Shown: positions 1-7,892 of the stretch, in pieces
Layout: every line of letters starts with the position of its first letter
Position numbering within the stretch: position 1 is the stretch's first letter
DNA from: JBDGYE01 sp039584255
Lineage (GTDB): Bacteria; Gemmatimonadota; Gemmatimonadetes; Palauibacterales; Palauibacteraceae
Reading direction: 5' to 3'
Length of the DNA: 58,436 bases
Assembly (NCBI GenBank): GCA_039584255.1
Contig: JBDGYE010000022.1
Coordinates: 1-58,436 of the forward strand
Position numbers and translations under genes: made by a program
Notes under the pieces: generated by a model
Told to the model about the DNA's origin: nothing
The model's input: the letters and a program-made list of their open reading frames with translations, nothing else
The model's database searches: none

Positions 1-100
1 TCGCTCGCGCTCCTGTGTCATGAGTTCGGTTCGGGGATCCTCAGAGCGGGTCCCTGCGGTCTGGCCAAGGTGTTGGAGGGCGGGGGCGGCGAGCAAGAGA

Positions 101-126
101 AACGGCCCCGCGCGAACGGGGCCGTT
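101..126 (-). terminator. Hairpin terminator of the octaheme cytochrome gene
   Basis: A perfect 10-bp inverted repeat (AACGGCCCCG at 101-110, its complement at 117-126) has a 6-nt loop. On the minus strand it is followed by the pyrimidine-rich TCTCTTGCTC. It lies about 47 nt beyond the stop of the cytochrome gene. The U tract is imperfect. Confidence 0.6.
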
Positions 127-172
127 GTCGGTGCTACCGAGGGCGCCGCGCCCGGACGCCCGAGGCGTGTCG

Positions 173-1441
173 TTATTCGCCCGCTCCCATCAGGTGCTCC
201 CGGTGCATCCGCATCTCCTCGGCCCGCTCCTTGATCTCCTGGAGATCCCGAATCATCTCGCTCCAGCCGTACCACAATGCGTAGTCCGGGTTGGCGTGGA
301 AGACGCCCTGGAAGGCGCGCATCCGGTGCTTCAGGTGCATCTCGAACAGCCTCTGCTCGATCGCCGTCGGCGCGTCGTGGAACGTGAGCAGATCGGGGAA
401 GGCATAGGCGTAACTCTCGGGCTTCTCCAGGACGCCGTCCGCGTAGAGGCCGGCCACGATCCGGATCGCCTCGGCCAGCAGGTGGTCGACCTGCCGGATC
501 ATCTCGTCGCCTCTCCGCAGCTCGGCCTCCGAGAAGTTGAGCGAGTGACACTGATCGCAGGTGTCCAGCATCTGCTGACGCTCGGCCTCCCAGTCTTCCT
601 GGGTGAGCCGGGCCACGTCGGCGGCTTTCACGACCTCGAGGCGGGCCGTCGGGTTACCTTCGGGATCCAGAACGCCAAGTGCCATCAGGATCGTTGCCCG
701 GTCCGCCGCCCATGCCTCGTCCTCCGGCATCGGAAGCCGCACGGCCAGGAAACCCCACGCCGTGCGCACGCCGTGGTCGCCGCCCTGCATATGGCAGGTC
801 TGGCAGGTTGGCGCCGCCGCTCCCTCGGGGAGAATACCGTTCTGCTTGAGCAAGTACCTGACGCCGTGCTTCGATGAGGAGTACATCTCCCACTGTGGAT
901 GGTCGAAACCCATGTGGCAGGTCTGGCAGGCCTGCGGTTGTCGCGCCTCCTCGGCCGAGAACAGGTGGCGGGTATGGCACGCATCGCAGGAGGCGACGCC
1001 GAAGCCGGCGCCGTCTGCCTTGAGGGACTGGATCTCCTCCTCCGACTTGAGTCCTATCTTGTGGCAGCCGCCACAACCTTTCATGCCCTGCGCCAGCTCC
1101 ATCGGCAGCCAGTGTGTGGTCGGCATCGCGTTCATTGCCGCCCACGCCATGGCGTGCTTCCCGCCCTTGTACTGCTGGACGCGCTCGGCGTGGCAGTTGC
1201 CGCAGGTCTCGGGCGTAGGAATTCGCACCTGATCGACGTCGAGGCCCGTGGTGTGCGTGCCGTGACAAACCGCGCAGGTGATGCCGTTCTGGCGGTGCTT
1301 GCTGAGCTGCCAGTCGGAGACGACGCCCGGTGAGGCGTCGGAATGGCACTCCACGCACGGTGCCTGGGCCGAGGCGGTGCTCGGAGCAGCGAGGACGATC
1401 AGGAAGAACAGCGAAGCGACGGAGACAAAGAGCCTGTTCAT
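173..1441 (-). CDS. Octaheme c-type cytochrome, hydroxylamine oxidoreductase (HAO)-like
   Basis: The 422-residue precursor has a signal peptide (residues 1-26, ending ASA-QA) and eight CXXCH heme motifs at residues 29, 56, 80, 123, 152, 172, 213 and 295. A long helical C-terminal region containing NPDYALWYGW follows. Eight hemes plus a helical C-terminus is the plan of the HAO family, whose members oxidise hydroxylamine or hydrazine or reduce nitrite in the periplasm. Oxidising members carry a C-terminal Tyr cross-linked to the catalytic heme; several Tyr are present here, but I cannot tell which aligns. No cytochrome c554 or cM552 partner lies beside it. The gene stands alone, with its own promoter and terminator. 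An octaheme tetrathionate reductase is a less likely alternative. Confidence 0.8.
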   Translation of the reverse strand: MNRLFVSVASLFFLIVLAAPSTASAQAPCVECHSDASPGVVSDWQLSKHRQNGITCAVCHGTHTTGLDVDQVRIPTPETCGNCHAERVQQYKGGKHAMAWAAMNAMPTTHWLPMELAQGMKGCGGCHKIGLKSEEEIQSLKADGAGFGVASCDACHTRHLFSAEEARQPQACQTCHMGFDHPQWEMYSSSKHGVRYLLKQNGILPEGAAAPTCQTCHMQGGDHGVRTAWGFLAVRLPMPEDEAWAADRATILMALGVLDPEGNPTARLEVVKAADVARLTQEDWEAERQQMLDTCDQCHSLNFSEAELRRGDEMIRQVDHLLAEAIRIVAGLYADGVLEKPESYAYAFPDLLTFHDAPTAIEQRLFEMHLKHRMRAFQGVFHANPDYALWYGWSEMIRDLQEIKERAEEMRMHREHLMGAGE

Positions 1442-1496
1442 CGGGTCCCCCGGAATCTCGTAATAGAAGAAACGACAACGAGGTGGGGTTGCTTAA

Positions 1497-1525
1497 ATAA
1501 TGGCGAACCGCGCCTGGAGTGTCAA
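1497..1525 (-). promoter_or_regulatory. Sigma-70-type promoter of the octaheme cytochrome gene
   Basis: On the minus strand a perfect -35 TTGACA (1520-1525) is separated by 17 bp from CATTAT (1497-1502). The predicted start site is near 1490, about 50 nt upstream of the ATG. A GGGGG purine stretch upstream of the ATG may act as a weak ribosome site. Confidence 0.5.
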
Positions 1526-2103
1526 TGACTCAGACCGCGCGGGAGTCGGATCAGGGAGGTGGGGCGAGAGAAGATTGGGCTCTGCGTCGCCAGGAGTGGC
1601 CGTCCTGAAACGAGAATCCTCCTCTCGCCCCGTCTTGCGGCTTTCTGTAGTGACCCATCCGCTTCCCGACCTACGGACCGGGCCGGGTCGCGTTGGCCGG
1701 TAGGCGACTGGCGGAACGGGCTCCGTGGACTCGACCAGCTCCAGCGGTCCCACGCCCCCTGTCTTCGAGGGGCAACTCCCGCGAAAGAGCGAGCCCGAAC
1801 ACGCCCGTCGCCTCAACCGAGGTACCGGAGGCCGGCTCCAGCACCCAAACCCATCCGCGAACTTCACCGTTTGGAGCCGAACCTCCGGTACCGGCTTGCG
1901 TCTACATAAAAGAAAGCAAGGCGCGTGCCGGAGCTAGTGTCCGCCGTAACTGTGTCTATTCATATATACATACGAAGAAACGCGGGCTGCCCCGAGGCAG
2001 GCGGCGGTGTGCGGGTCCAGGAATCGGTGTGTCGAAACCGGACACCGGCAGGGGCAGATCTCGCGCCCGCCGGAGCGGATCCCTCGCCCGCCGGGCAGGG
2101 ATG
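1526..2103. other. Non-coding stretch with two long inverted repeats
   Basis: I see no credible gene here. There are two perfect or near-perfect inverted repeats. GGGGCGAGAG (1561-1570) pairs with 1622-1631, and a smaller CAGGA/TCCTG hairpin (1591-1607) sits inside it. A 20-bp arm (1821-1840, starting GGTACCGGAGG) pairs with 1872-1892 with one small internal mismatch. An AT-rich patch follows (about 1903-1980). The structure would suit a non-coding RNA or the ends of a small decayed element; neither is proven. Confidence 0.5.
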
Positions 2104-3879
2104 CTAGTCGGCGGTCGCGTCGGCCCGGTACACGACTTCACCCCCGACGATCGTCATCAGTACGCGGGTGTCGAGGATCTCGTCATCGGGAACGCTCAGG
2201 ATGTCATGCGACAGGACGACGATGTCGGCCAGTTTTCCTGTTGTCAGCGATCCCTTGATCTCCTCCTCATGGGCTCCGTAAGCCGCGTTGATCGTATACG
2301 AGCGGAGCGCCTCCTCGCGGGTCATGAGCTGGTGCTCGTTGAACACCTCGCCAGTGCTCATCATGCCCGTCACCGCTCCATGGAACGACGGGATGGGATT
2401 CACATCCTCGACCGGGGCGTCGGTGCCGTTCATCACCGTAGCTCCGGTGTCTATGAGGCGGCGGAACTGATATGCTCGCTCGGCCGTGCGCTCGGGGCCG
2501 AGCCGGTCGGGCGTCCACGGCCCGTCCGAGACCGCATGGATGCCCTGCATCGCGGCGATCACCCCCAGCTCGGAGAAGCGGACGGCATCGTTCGGGTGCA
2601 GGATCTGAGCGTGCTCGATGCGGTAGCGTGCGTCCCTCGCGGCTTGCGGGTGGCGGGCGAAGGCCGTCGCGTAGATGTCCAGGATCTCCCGGTTGGCCCG
2701 GTCACCGATGGCGTGAGTGCACACCTGGTAGCCATGCTCGAGGGCCAGCTCCACGACCTCCCGGATGTCGTTCAGCGGCACCGTGTTGAGCCCGGCCCGC
2801 TCCGGATCGTCGCTATACGGGTCGAGCAGCCAGGCACCCCGCGACCCCAGCGCTCCGTCAACGTAGGCCTTGATTGCGCGAACCGTGAGACGGTTGTCTC
2901 CCATCCCGACGGCCCGCAGCTCGGGAAGCAGATCCTCGAGATTCTCCGTCTCCATGCTCAGCATGACCCACAGGCGCAGCCTCAGATCACCGTCTTCCAG
3001 GGCATCCATGTAGAGTCGAACCGTGTCCGGGCCGACGCCGGCATCGTGGAACGTACTGATTCCCTTGCTCAGCGCTTCGGCCACGGCTAGCCGCAGGGCG
3101 CGTCGCTCCTCGTTGTAGAGCCGCTCGTCCGGCATGGCCGCGCGCGCCTCGAAGAAGGCGTCCTGAACCAGCTTCTCCGCCGGATCCTCGATGAAGACGC
3201 CCGTGGGGTTTCCGTCCGCGTCGCGGAGAATCTCGCCCCCCTTTGGCTCCTCGGTGAGGGCCGTGACGCCGGCCAGCTCCATGGCCTTCGCGTTGGCCAG
3301 AACAGCGTGGCCGGAGGCGTGGCCGAGCAGGACCGGATTGTCGGGCGACACCGCGCTCAGGGCGTCGTGGATCGGGAAGCCCCGGACCGCCGGATCGGCC
3401 ACCGGATCCCACTTGCTCTGATGCCAGCCGCGACCGACGATCCACTCCCCGGGCTCCGACTCCGCTGCGGCCGTCGCCACCATGTCGATCAGCTCCTCGT
3501 ACGAGGTCGTGCCCATCAAATCGAGCCGCAGTCTGGAGTAGCCCAGGCTCATGAAGTGCGCGTGGCCCTCGATGAAGCCGGGAATGGTGAGCCGCCCTTC
3601 CAGGTCGATGACTTCGGTGTCGGGGCCGCGGTAGGTCTCGGCCTCCTCGTCCGTGCCCACGAACAGGATCCGGTCGCCGACAACCGCGATCGCCTCCGCC
3701 CCGGGAAGGGCGTCGTCCACCGTCACCACCCGGCCGTTACGGAGGATGAGGTCCGCCGGCCCCTCGAGGCCCGGCTCGCGGGCGGAATCCTCGGCAGCGG
3801 AGCAGGCTCCTAGGACCAGAGCGAGAGAGACTGATTGGGCGCGGGCCCGTGCGGTCCATGGCGAATCGCCGGAAGGCAT
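2104..3879 (-). CDS. Lipoprotein amidohydrolase, YtcJ-like (amidohydrolase family 3)
   Basis: A 591-residue secreted metal-dependent hydrolase. It has a lipoprotein signal with lipobox LGAC (Cys26), so it is probably anchored in the periplasm or outer membrane. The amidohydrolase barrel starts near residue 42, and the metal-binding HxH (GFIEGHAHF) lies at about residues 106-108. Family members cleave amide bonds in small imides and N-acyl compounds; the substrate here is unknown. The start at 3879 is supported by GGAGGGG just upstream and by the signal peptide it creates; the frame stays open upstream but has no signal peptide. It lies 80 nt downstream of arsM on the same strand but need not be functionally linked. 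Confidence 0.85.
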   Translation of the reverse strand: MPSGDSPWTARARAQSVSLALVLGACSAAEDSAREPGLEGPADLILRNGRVVTVDDALPGAEAIAVVGDRILFVGTDEEAETYRGPDTEVIDLEGRLTIPGFIEGHAHFMSLGYSRLRLDLMGTTSYEELIDMVATAAAESEPGEWIVGRGWHQSKWDPVADPAVRGFPIHDALSAVSPDNPVLLGHASGHAVLANAKAMELAGVTALTEEPKGGEILRDADGNPTGVFIEDPAEKLVQDAFFEARAAMPDERLYNEERRALRLAVAEALSKGISTFHDAGVGPDTVRLYMDALEDGDLRLRLWVMLSMETENLEDLLPELRAVGMGDNRLTVRAIKAYVDGALGSRGAWLLDPYSDDPERAGLNTVPLNDIREVVELALEHGYQVCTHAIGDRANREILDIYATAFARHPQAARDARYRIEHAQILHPNDAVRFSELGVIAAMQGIHAVSDGPWTPDRLGPERTAERAYQFRRLIDTGATVMNGTDAPVEDVNPIPSFHGAVTGMMSTGEVFNEHQLMTREEALRSYTINAAYGAHEEEIKGSLTTGKLADIVVLSHDILSVPDDEILDTRVLMTIVGGEVVYRADATAD

Positions 3880-3959
3880 GACCCCTCCAGGGTGGCTAGC
3901 GGTGTATCGACTTCTGGGAAGCCCGCGCAATATGGCCCGCCGGAGGCCTCGAGGCCACG

Positions 3960-4805
3960 CTAGGCAGGCTTCCGAGCCCGCACGAAGGCAGCCATGATCT
4001 TCCCCTCTGCCTCGGCTGCCGCCGCCTCGGAGATGCCCAGTTCGCTCAGGAAGGGTCGGGCCTCGTCCAGGCTGTACACGCGGGTAGGCTCGACCTCGAT
4101 CCTTTCGAATCCCGCCTCGGCCAGGTAGTCCCTGTACTCTTCCTCCTGGAGTGCGCCGGCCACACAGCCCGCCCACAGCTCGAGGCTGCGCTGGACCTCG
4201 TCCGGTAGGTCGCCGTTGAGGACGATGTCGGACACCGCGAATCTCCCGCCGGGCTTTAGGACCCGAAACGCCTCCGCCAGCACCCTCGGCTTATCGACGG
4301 AGAGATTTATGACGCAGTTAGAGATGATGACGTCCACCGAATCGTCGGGGAGCGGGATGTTCTCGATCTCTCCCTTCAGGAACTCGACGTTGTCGATCCC
4401 GGCCTGGCTCTGGTTCCGTCGAGCGAGCTCCAGCATCTCGTCCGTCATGTCCAGGCCGTAGGCCTTGCCGGCAGGGCCGACCCGCCTGGCCGACAGCAGG
4501 ACGTCGATCCCGCCTCCGGAGCCCAGGTCGAGGACCACTTCGCCGGGACTCAGCTCGGCGAGCGCCGTCGGGTTCCCACAGCCCAGTGAAGCGAGCACCG
4601 CGTCGTCCGGGATCTGGCCGGTTTCGTCGATCGTGTAGAGGTCGGCGGTAACCGGATCGCGCTTCCGAATGTCGATGTCGGGAGCGGCGCCGCAGCACTC
4701 GGATGGAGCTGGGCCACAGCACGCGCTCCGATTCCCCTCGGTCACCTGTCTCGCGGCCGCCGCGTACTTGTCTGAGACGGCCTTCTTCACATCGGCGGTC
4801 TTCAT
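3960..4805 (-). CDS. arsM: Arsenite S-adenosylmethyltransferase
   Basis: A 281-residue enzyme that transfers methyl groups from SAM to trivalent arsenic, giving methylated and volatile arsenicals in the cytoplasm. The SAM motif VLDLGSGGGID lies at about 91-101. The three cysteines conserved in ArsM are present: Cys76 (LGCGNP), Cys164 (ISNCVINLS) and Cys214 (WAGCVAGAL). A Cys-pair region (residues 29-30 and 37-38) near the N-terminus is also typical. The start has a strong GAGGAGG ribosome site. The operator just upstream matches that of arsR, so derepression by arsenite is likely. No arsenate reductase or efflux pump is nearby. Confidence 0.93.
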   Translation of the reverse strand: MKTADVKKAVSDKYAAAARQVTEGNRSACCGPAPSECCGAAPDIDIRKRDPVTADLYTIDETGQIPDDAVLASLGCGNPTALAELSPGEVVLDLGSGGGIDVLLSARRVGPAGKAYGLDMTDEMLELARRNQSQAGIDNVEFLKGEIENIPLPDDSVDVIISNCVINLSVDKPRVLAEAFRVLKPGGRFAVSDIVLNGDLPDEVQRSLELWAGCVAGALQEEEYRDYLAEAGFERIEVEPTRVYSLDEARPFLSELGISEAAAAEAEGKIMAAFVRARKPA

Positions 4806-4819
4806 CTCTTCCTCCTCAT

Positions 4820-4835
4820 ATCAACGAATCTTGAT
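4820..4835 (-). promoter_or_regulatory. Candidate ArsR operator upstream of arsM
   Basis: ATCAA-N6-TTGAT is a perfect dyad 15 bp before the arsM start. It shares the core TCAA-N6-TTGA with the site in the arsR promoter, and that form is typical of ArsR-family operators. Confidence 0.65.
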
Positions 4836-4877
4836 GATTCTCGACAAAACAAAGAGCGCGCCTCCGCAGAGGTCCGC

Positions 4878-5210
4878 TCAGCGCTCCGCATGTCGGCAAC
4901 ACAGCCGGCTGGTGGCACCCCGCGCCGACTTCTCGAGTCCCCGCACGAACGCGCGCATCTTGCCAAGTGCCTCGGGATTCAGGGAGTAATGGACCCAGCG
5001 GCCATCTCTGCGGTCAGTCACTACTCCAGCCTCCTTCAGCGTCTTGAGATGGAACGAGAGCAGCGACTGGCCCACCCCGACCACGCCCGCCAGGTCGCAC
5101 ACACAGCATTCCCCACCGCGCAATACCTCTACGACCCGCAGCCGCTTCTCGTCCGACAGGGCGTGAAACAGGCGCTCGACGCTCGGCGATGCCTCGGCTC
5201 TCGTTTCCAT
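4878..5210 (-). CDS. arsR: ArsR-family arsenic-responsive repressor
   Basis: A 110-residue winged-helix repressor. The metal site ECCVCDLAG (about residues 34-42) is the classic As(III)-binding ELCVCD-type motif in the alpha-3 helix. The recognition helix VGQSLLSFHLKTLKEAG follows. A Cys-Cys-Arg-His C-terminus could add thiol ligands. It would repress itself and arsM, which starts 72 nt downstream, and release DNA when arsenite binds. The predicted transcription start coincides with the ATG and no ribosome site is present, so the message is probably leaderless. Confidence 0.92.
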   Translation of the reverse strand: METRAEASPSVERLFHALSDEKRLRVVEVLRGGECCVCDLAGVVGVGQSLLSFHLKTLKEAGVVTDRRDGRWVHYSLNPEALGKMRAFVRGLEKSARGATSRLCCRHAER

Positions 5211-5216
5211 GCCGAC

Positions 5217-5244
5217 AATATATCAAGAAAACTTGAAATGTCAA
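5217..5244 (-). promoter_or_regulatory. arsR promoter with embedded operator
   Basis: On the minus strand TTGACA (5239-5244) and TATATT (5217-5222) are 16 bp apart. The spacer holds the dyad TCAAGTTTTCTTGA (5223-5236). A repressor bound there would block RNA polymerase directly. The -10 box ends 6 bp before the start codon. Confidence 0.75.
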
Positions 5245-5395
5245 CCCACAGGCGGCCGGTATCTTAGGCGTGATGTCGGCACGGCGTGAGACGCGCGTGG
5301 ATCCTGCGGTGGTGCTGCGGGAGGAATAGGCGTACCGGCGAGCTGACTCACCCAGCACCCGCCACCCGGGGTGCCACGTTCGGTTTCTGCCGTCG

Positions 5396-5842
5396 TTACA
5401 CCTCGGGAAACTCGACGGAAGTTCGCCGCCTGGCGTCCAGTGAAGCGATTCCGGGCCCTTCGATGGCAAGGCACAGTAAGGCTCCCAGGAGCGCTATGTG
5501 ATACTCGAACCCGTAGGCCAGGGGGACGTTGGGCACGGAAGCGATGAAGAACCCCTGGCGCGCATGGAACAATGCCACTGCAACCACCATCTCGGCGGCG
5601 AGGAGGGCCGCCGCCGGCCGACTGAATAGCCCGACGACGAGAGCCAGGCCCGCGAGCAGCTCCACGACGGCCACCAGCCACAGCAGCCAGTCGGGCACAG
5701 ACCAGCCCGCCATCTGCAACATCTCGCGGACGAAAGAGACCTGCGCACCGAAGAGCTTCGCCCAGCCGTGCAGGACGAAGATCGATCCGACGGCGAGTCG
5801 GAGTGCGAGGAGCCCCGTACCTGACTTCGGCAACCGCGGCAT
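5396..5842 (-). CDS. DoxX-family membrane protein
   Basis: A 148-residue protein with four predicted membrane helices. The N-terminal LALRLAVGSIFVLHGWAKLF and the later GLALVVGLFSRPAAALLA are typical of DoxX/DoxD-like subunits, which are linked to quinone or thiosulfate redox chemistry and to stress membrane complexes. Start 5842 is chosen for the GGAGAGG ribosome site and because it begins directly before the first helix. It is the third gene of the porin / cytochrome c / DoxX run (41-nt gap), which suggests a respiratory or redox role at the membrane. Confidence 0.8.
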   Translation of the reverse strand: MPRLPKSGTGLLALRLAVGSIFVLHGWAKLFGAQVSFVREMLQMAGWSVPDWLLWLVAVVELLAGLALVVGLFSRPAAALLAAEMVVAVALFHARQGFFIASVPNVPLAYGFEYHIALLGALLCLAIEGPGIASLDARRRTSVEFPEV

Positions 5843-5883
5843 AGCCCTCTCCCCGATCCGGGGAGACCCGACCGGTCTTCCGC

Positions 5884-6480
5884 TCAGTCCTCGGCCGCGG
5901 TGAATTGGCGGATGTACTCCAACACGGCCTCGAGCTCGTCCGGCTTCAGAATCGACTCGAAGCCCGGCATCGAGCCCGTACCCTCCGCGATGACCTTCCG
6001 CAGCTCGTCGTCCGTCAGCTCCTGCATTCGCCCGGCATCCGTCAGGTTGCTGGGGCGCGGGTTCAGGGCTACCGCCGCGGGGCCGTCTCCTTTGCCCTTC
6101 TTGCCATGGCAGGCGACGCACTGGTTCTTGTAGATCTGCTCCCCGGTTGAGCTGCTTACCGGCAGATAGGCCGGGTCACCGGAGGCCAGCTGAACGCCTT
6201 CGTCCTGCTTGGCCTCGGCAGACTCGGGCTGGCGGGCCCCCGCTTGCAGGAACTCAAGGATCGCCTCGGTTTCCGCGTCTGTCAGCCGGGCATAGATCTG
6301 CATGTGCCGCATGATGATCGCCCAGCGCTCAGCCTTGTAGCGGTTGGGCGGCTGATTGATGTGGCAGTTACCGCAGCTCTCGGCCCACGCTTGGGCGCCG
6401 GATCGCTGAGCCGCGAGGCTCGCGGGGAATAAGACCGCGACGACGGCGCCGGCCAGCAGGAGCTTCTTGAATCCTCTCAT
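5884..6480 (-). CDS. Periplasmic diheme cytochrome c
   Basis: 198 residues with a signal peptide (1-24, SLAAQ). The first heme motif CGNCH is at residue 36 and the second, CVACH, at residue 121. The C-terminal domain is a class I cytochrome c with a probable Met ligand in GTGSMPGF. The N-terminal heme domain is short and of another type. It starts 9 nt after the porin stop, so the two are cotranscribed. Its likely role is electron transfer between a periplasmic donor and a membrane partner, possibly the DoxX protein; this is inference from the operon. Confidence 0.88.
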   Translation of the reverse strand: MRGFKKLLLAGAVVAVLFPASLAAQRSGAQAWAESCGNCHINQPPNRYKAERWAIIMRHMQIYARLTDAETEAILEFLQAGARQPESAEAKQDEGVQLASGDPAYLPVSSSTGEQIYKNQCVACHGKKGKGDGPAAVALNPRPSNLTDAGRMQELTDDELRKVIAEGTGSMPGFESILKPDELEAVLEYIRQFTAAED

Positions 6481-6489
6481 GATCGGCTC

Positions 6490-7545
6490 CTAGAAGCTTA
6501 TCGTCCACGCGAGGACGAAACTATTGTTGTCGGTCTCGAATCCCGACTTCTCCGAATTGACGTGGTACACCGCCCGCACCGCTGACGCAGCGGAAACGTA
6601 GAAGTTCAGGCCGAAGGAGAGACGGTTCTGATCTTCGCTCTCGCCCGGCATGTTGCGTGCGCTGAATCGGAGCACCGGCTCCCATCTCGACTTGATGAGG
6701 TATGCCGCCTGTGCATATCCCCCGGTCTTCCGGAGATCCTCCGCTGTGGCTTTCTGGTCAGCCGTGACGAACTCGGCTCGAATCTCGAAGCCCGACTTCC
6801 GCCAAGCCGCATCCGCACCGAAGAAGGTCAGATTGAGGTCTACGTCGTTATCGTCGGAGTAGTTCCCCGTGTAGACCGAGGCGCCGATGTCAAACCCCTG
6901 AGGTCCGAACTCCAGACCGAGGCGACCGCCGACAGCTTTGTTTTTGTCGCGTCCGTTCGTCTGCCTCTCGCGATCGTTGCCCCGGAAACCGCGAATGCCG
7001 CCACCGTCCTCGCCCATCAGCCCGTTGACCCCGAAAATGTCGTACGTCAGCCGGGATCCTCCCGCGGCGCTCAGCGGAAACGCGCCTGTCAACCAGAGAC
7101 CCACGTCGCTGTACGTTTGCGGGAAGATGTCTCGAAAGCCGTGGGGCCGGTCGGTCATCTTGTTGATCCAGGACGGGTGGAGATCCTTGTTGAACCTCCC
7201 GAACGGAATGATGAACTTACCGGCCAGGATGCGGAAGTTGCGGATCCCCGCGTAGCCGAAGTAGGCGTACTCGAGAGCGATCTCCTCTCCCGCATGCTCA
7301 TACTCGACCTCACCGGCGGCAAACAGATCTCCGATGATGTTGCCGAGGAAGACGAGGTTGAAGTGGTGATTGTCGAAGAAGAACTGCGAATCGCTGTCTC
7401 CTCCCAAGTTGGTCCACTGGGCTTCGAAGTCCGCGTACCCGGTCACCATCATGCCCTGGGCACGCAGGTCTCCGGCGAAGGCGACCGCCATAAGCGCGAC
7501 CAGAGTCGTTACCCCGGCCCCTCGAAAGCCAACAACCTTTCTCAT
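6490..7545 (-). CDS. Outer-membrane beta-barrel porin
   Basis: 351 residues with a signal peptide (cleavage about 29-30, LRAQ). Alternating hydrophobic/polar strands follow, and the protein ends in Phe (LAWTISF), the sorting signal for BAM insertion. The overall pattern recalls phosphate-selective porins (OprO/OprP type), but I see no decisive substrate motif. GGAGGG precedes the ATG. It leads the porin / cytochrome / DoxX operon, and a sigma-54-like promoter lies about 80 bp upstream of its start. Confidence 0.8.
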   Translation of the reverse strand: MRKVVGFRGAGVTTLVALMAVAFAGDLRAQGMMVTGYADFEAQWTNLGGDSDSQFFFDNHHFNLVFLGNIIGDLFAAGEVEYEHAGEEIALEYAYFGYAGIRNFRILAGKFIIPFGRFNKDLHPSWINKMTDRPHGFRDIFPQTYSDVGLWLTGAFPLSAAGGSRLTYDIFGVNGLMGEDGGGIRGFRGNDRERQTNGRDKNKAVGGRLGLEFGPQGFDIGASVYTGNYSDDNDVDLNLTFFGADAAWRKSGFEIRAEFVTADQKATAEDLRKTGGYAQAAYLIKSRWEPVLRFSARNMPGESEDQNRLSFGLNFYVSAASAVRAVYHVNSEKSGFETDNNSFVLAWTISF

Positions 7546-7624
7546 GCTCCGCCCTCCTTCGGTAATCTAGCTGTCGCCACGACCACCTGGCTGAGAGCCC
7601 CCCACCACACCGCAGTAGTACGGT

Positions 7625-7640
7625 TGCACATCTCGTACCG
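7625..7640 (-). promoter_or_regulatory. Candidate sigma-54 promoter of the porin operon
   Basis: The minus strand reads CGGTACGAGATGTGCA. It has the invariant GG-N10-GC spacing and matches 10 of 13 informative positions of TGGCACG-N4-TTGCA. It lies about 80 bp before the porin ATG and points at it. The nearby gene for an NtrC-type activator supports the call. Confidence 0.5.
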
Positions 7641-7720
7641 GGTCGGTCGAGGGCTGGGAATCCCTTGTCAGCTCTAGAGTTAGACGACTAATGTGAAGCG
7701 CCGGGGCGCGTTCTTCGATG

Positions 7721-7770
7721 CCCAATCGGGTCAAATACCCCAGTCCGGTGGGGCATTTGACCCGATTGGG
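7721..7770. promoter_or_regulatory. Paired dyad sites, probable enhancer for the NtrC-type regulator
   Basis: A 21-bp inverted repeat (7721-7741 and 7750-7770, one mismatch, 8-nt loop). Each arm carries its own smaller dyad: GGGTCAAATACCC centred at 7734 and GGGCATTTGACCC centred at 7757. The centres are 23 bp apart, about two helical turns, and lie 100-125 bp upstream of the sigma-54-like promoter, as expected for activator enhancer sites. A terminator is unlikely between divergent genes. Confidence 0.6.
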
Positions 7771-7892
7771 CTGGGCTATTTCCCTCGGAGGGCTATAGAT
7801 TTGGGGATGTTAGAGCTCTAGGATCGGGCACTGATTTTGCCGCTCACCTGATCGGGGCTTCGTAATCTGACCACTCTTCTGACGGAGCTGGG

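Larger units (their letters stand above)
7546..7892. other. Divergent regulatory region between porin operon and two-component system
   Basis: 347 bp with no gene. It holds a sigma-54-like promoter reading toward the porin and a 21-bp inverted repeat further upstream, both listed separately. The rest shows nothing clear. Confidence 0.8.

Noticed and set aside
1..21. ATG on the minus strand at 19-21 running off the left edge
   Set aside because: Only seven codons are visible and there is no ribosome site, so a partial gene cannot be supported.
20..877. Long open frames antisense to the octaheme cytochrome gene
   Set aside because: They are shadows produced by the high GC content; they have no family motifs and Arg/Pro/Ala-rich composition.
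3880..4176. N-terminal extension of the amidohydrolase frame
   Set aside because: The extension overlaps arsM and lacks a signal peptide; a ribosome site and lipobox support the start at 3879.
7721..7770. The 21-bp inverted repeat as a transcription terminator
   Set aside because: It lies between two divergent genes, with no U run on either side and no gene ending nearby.
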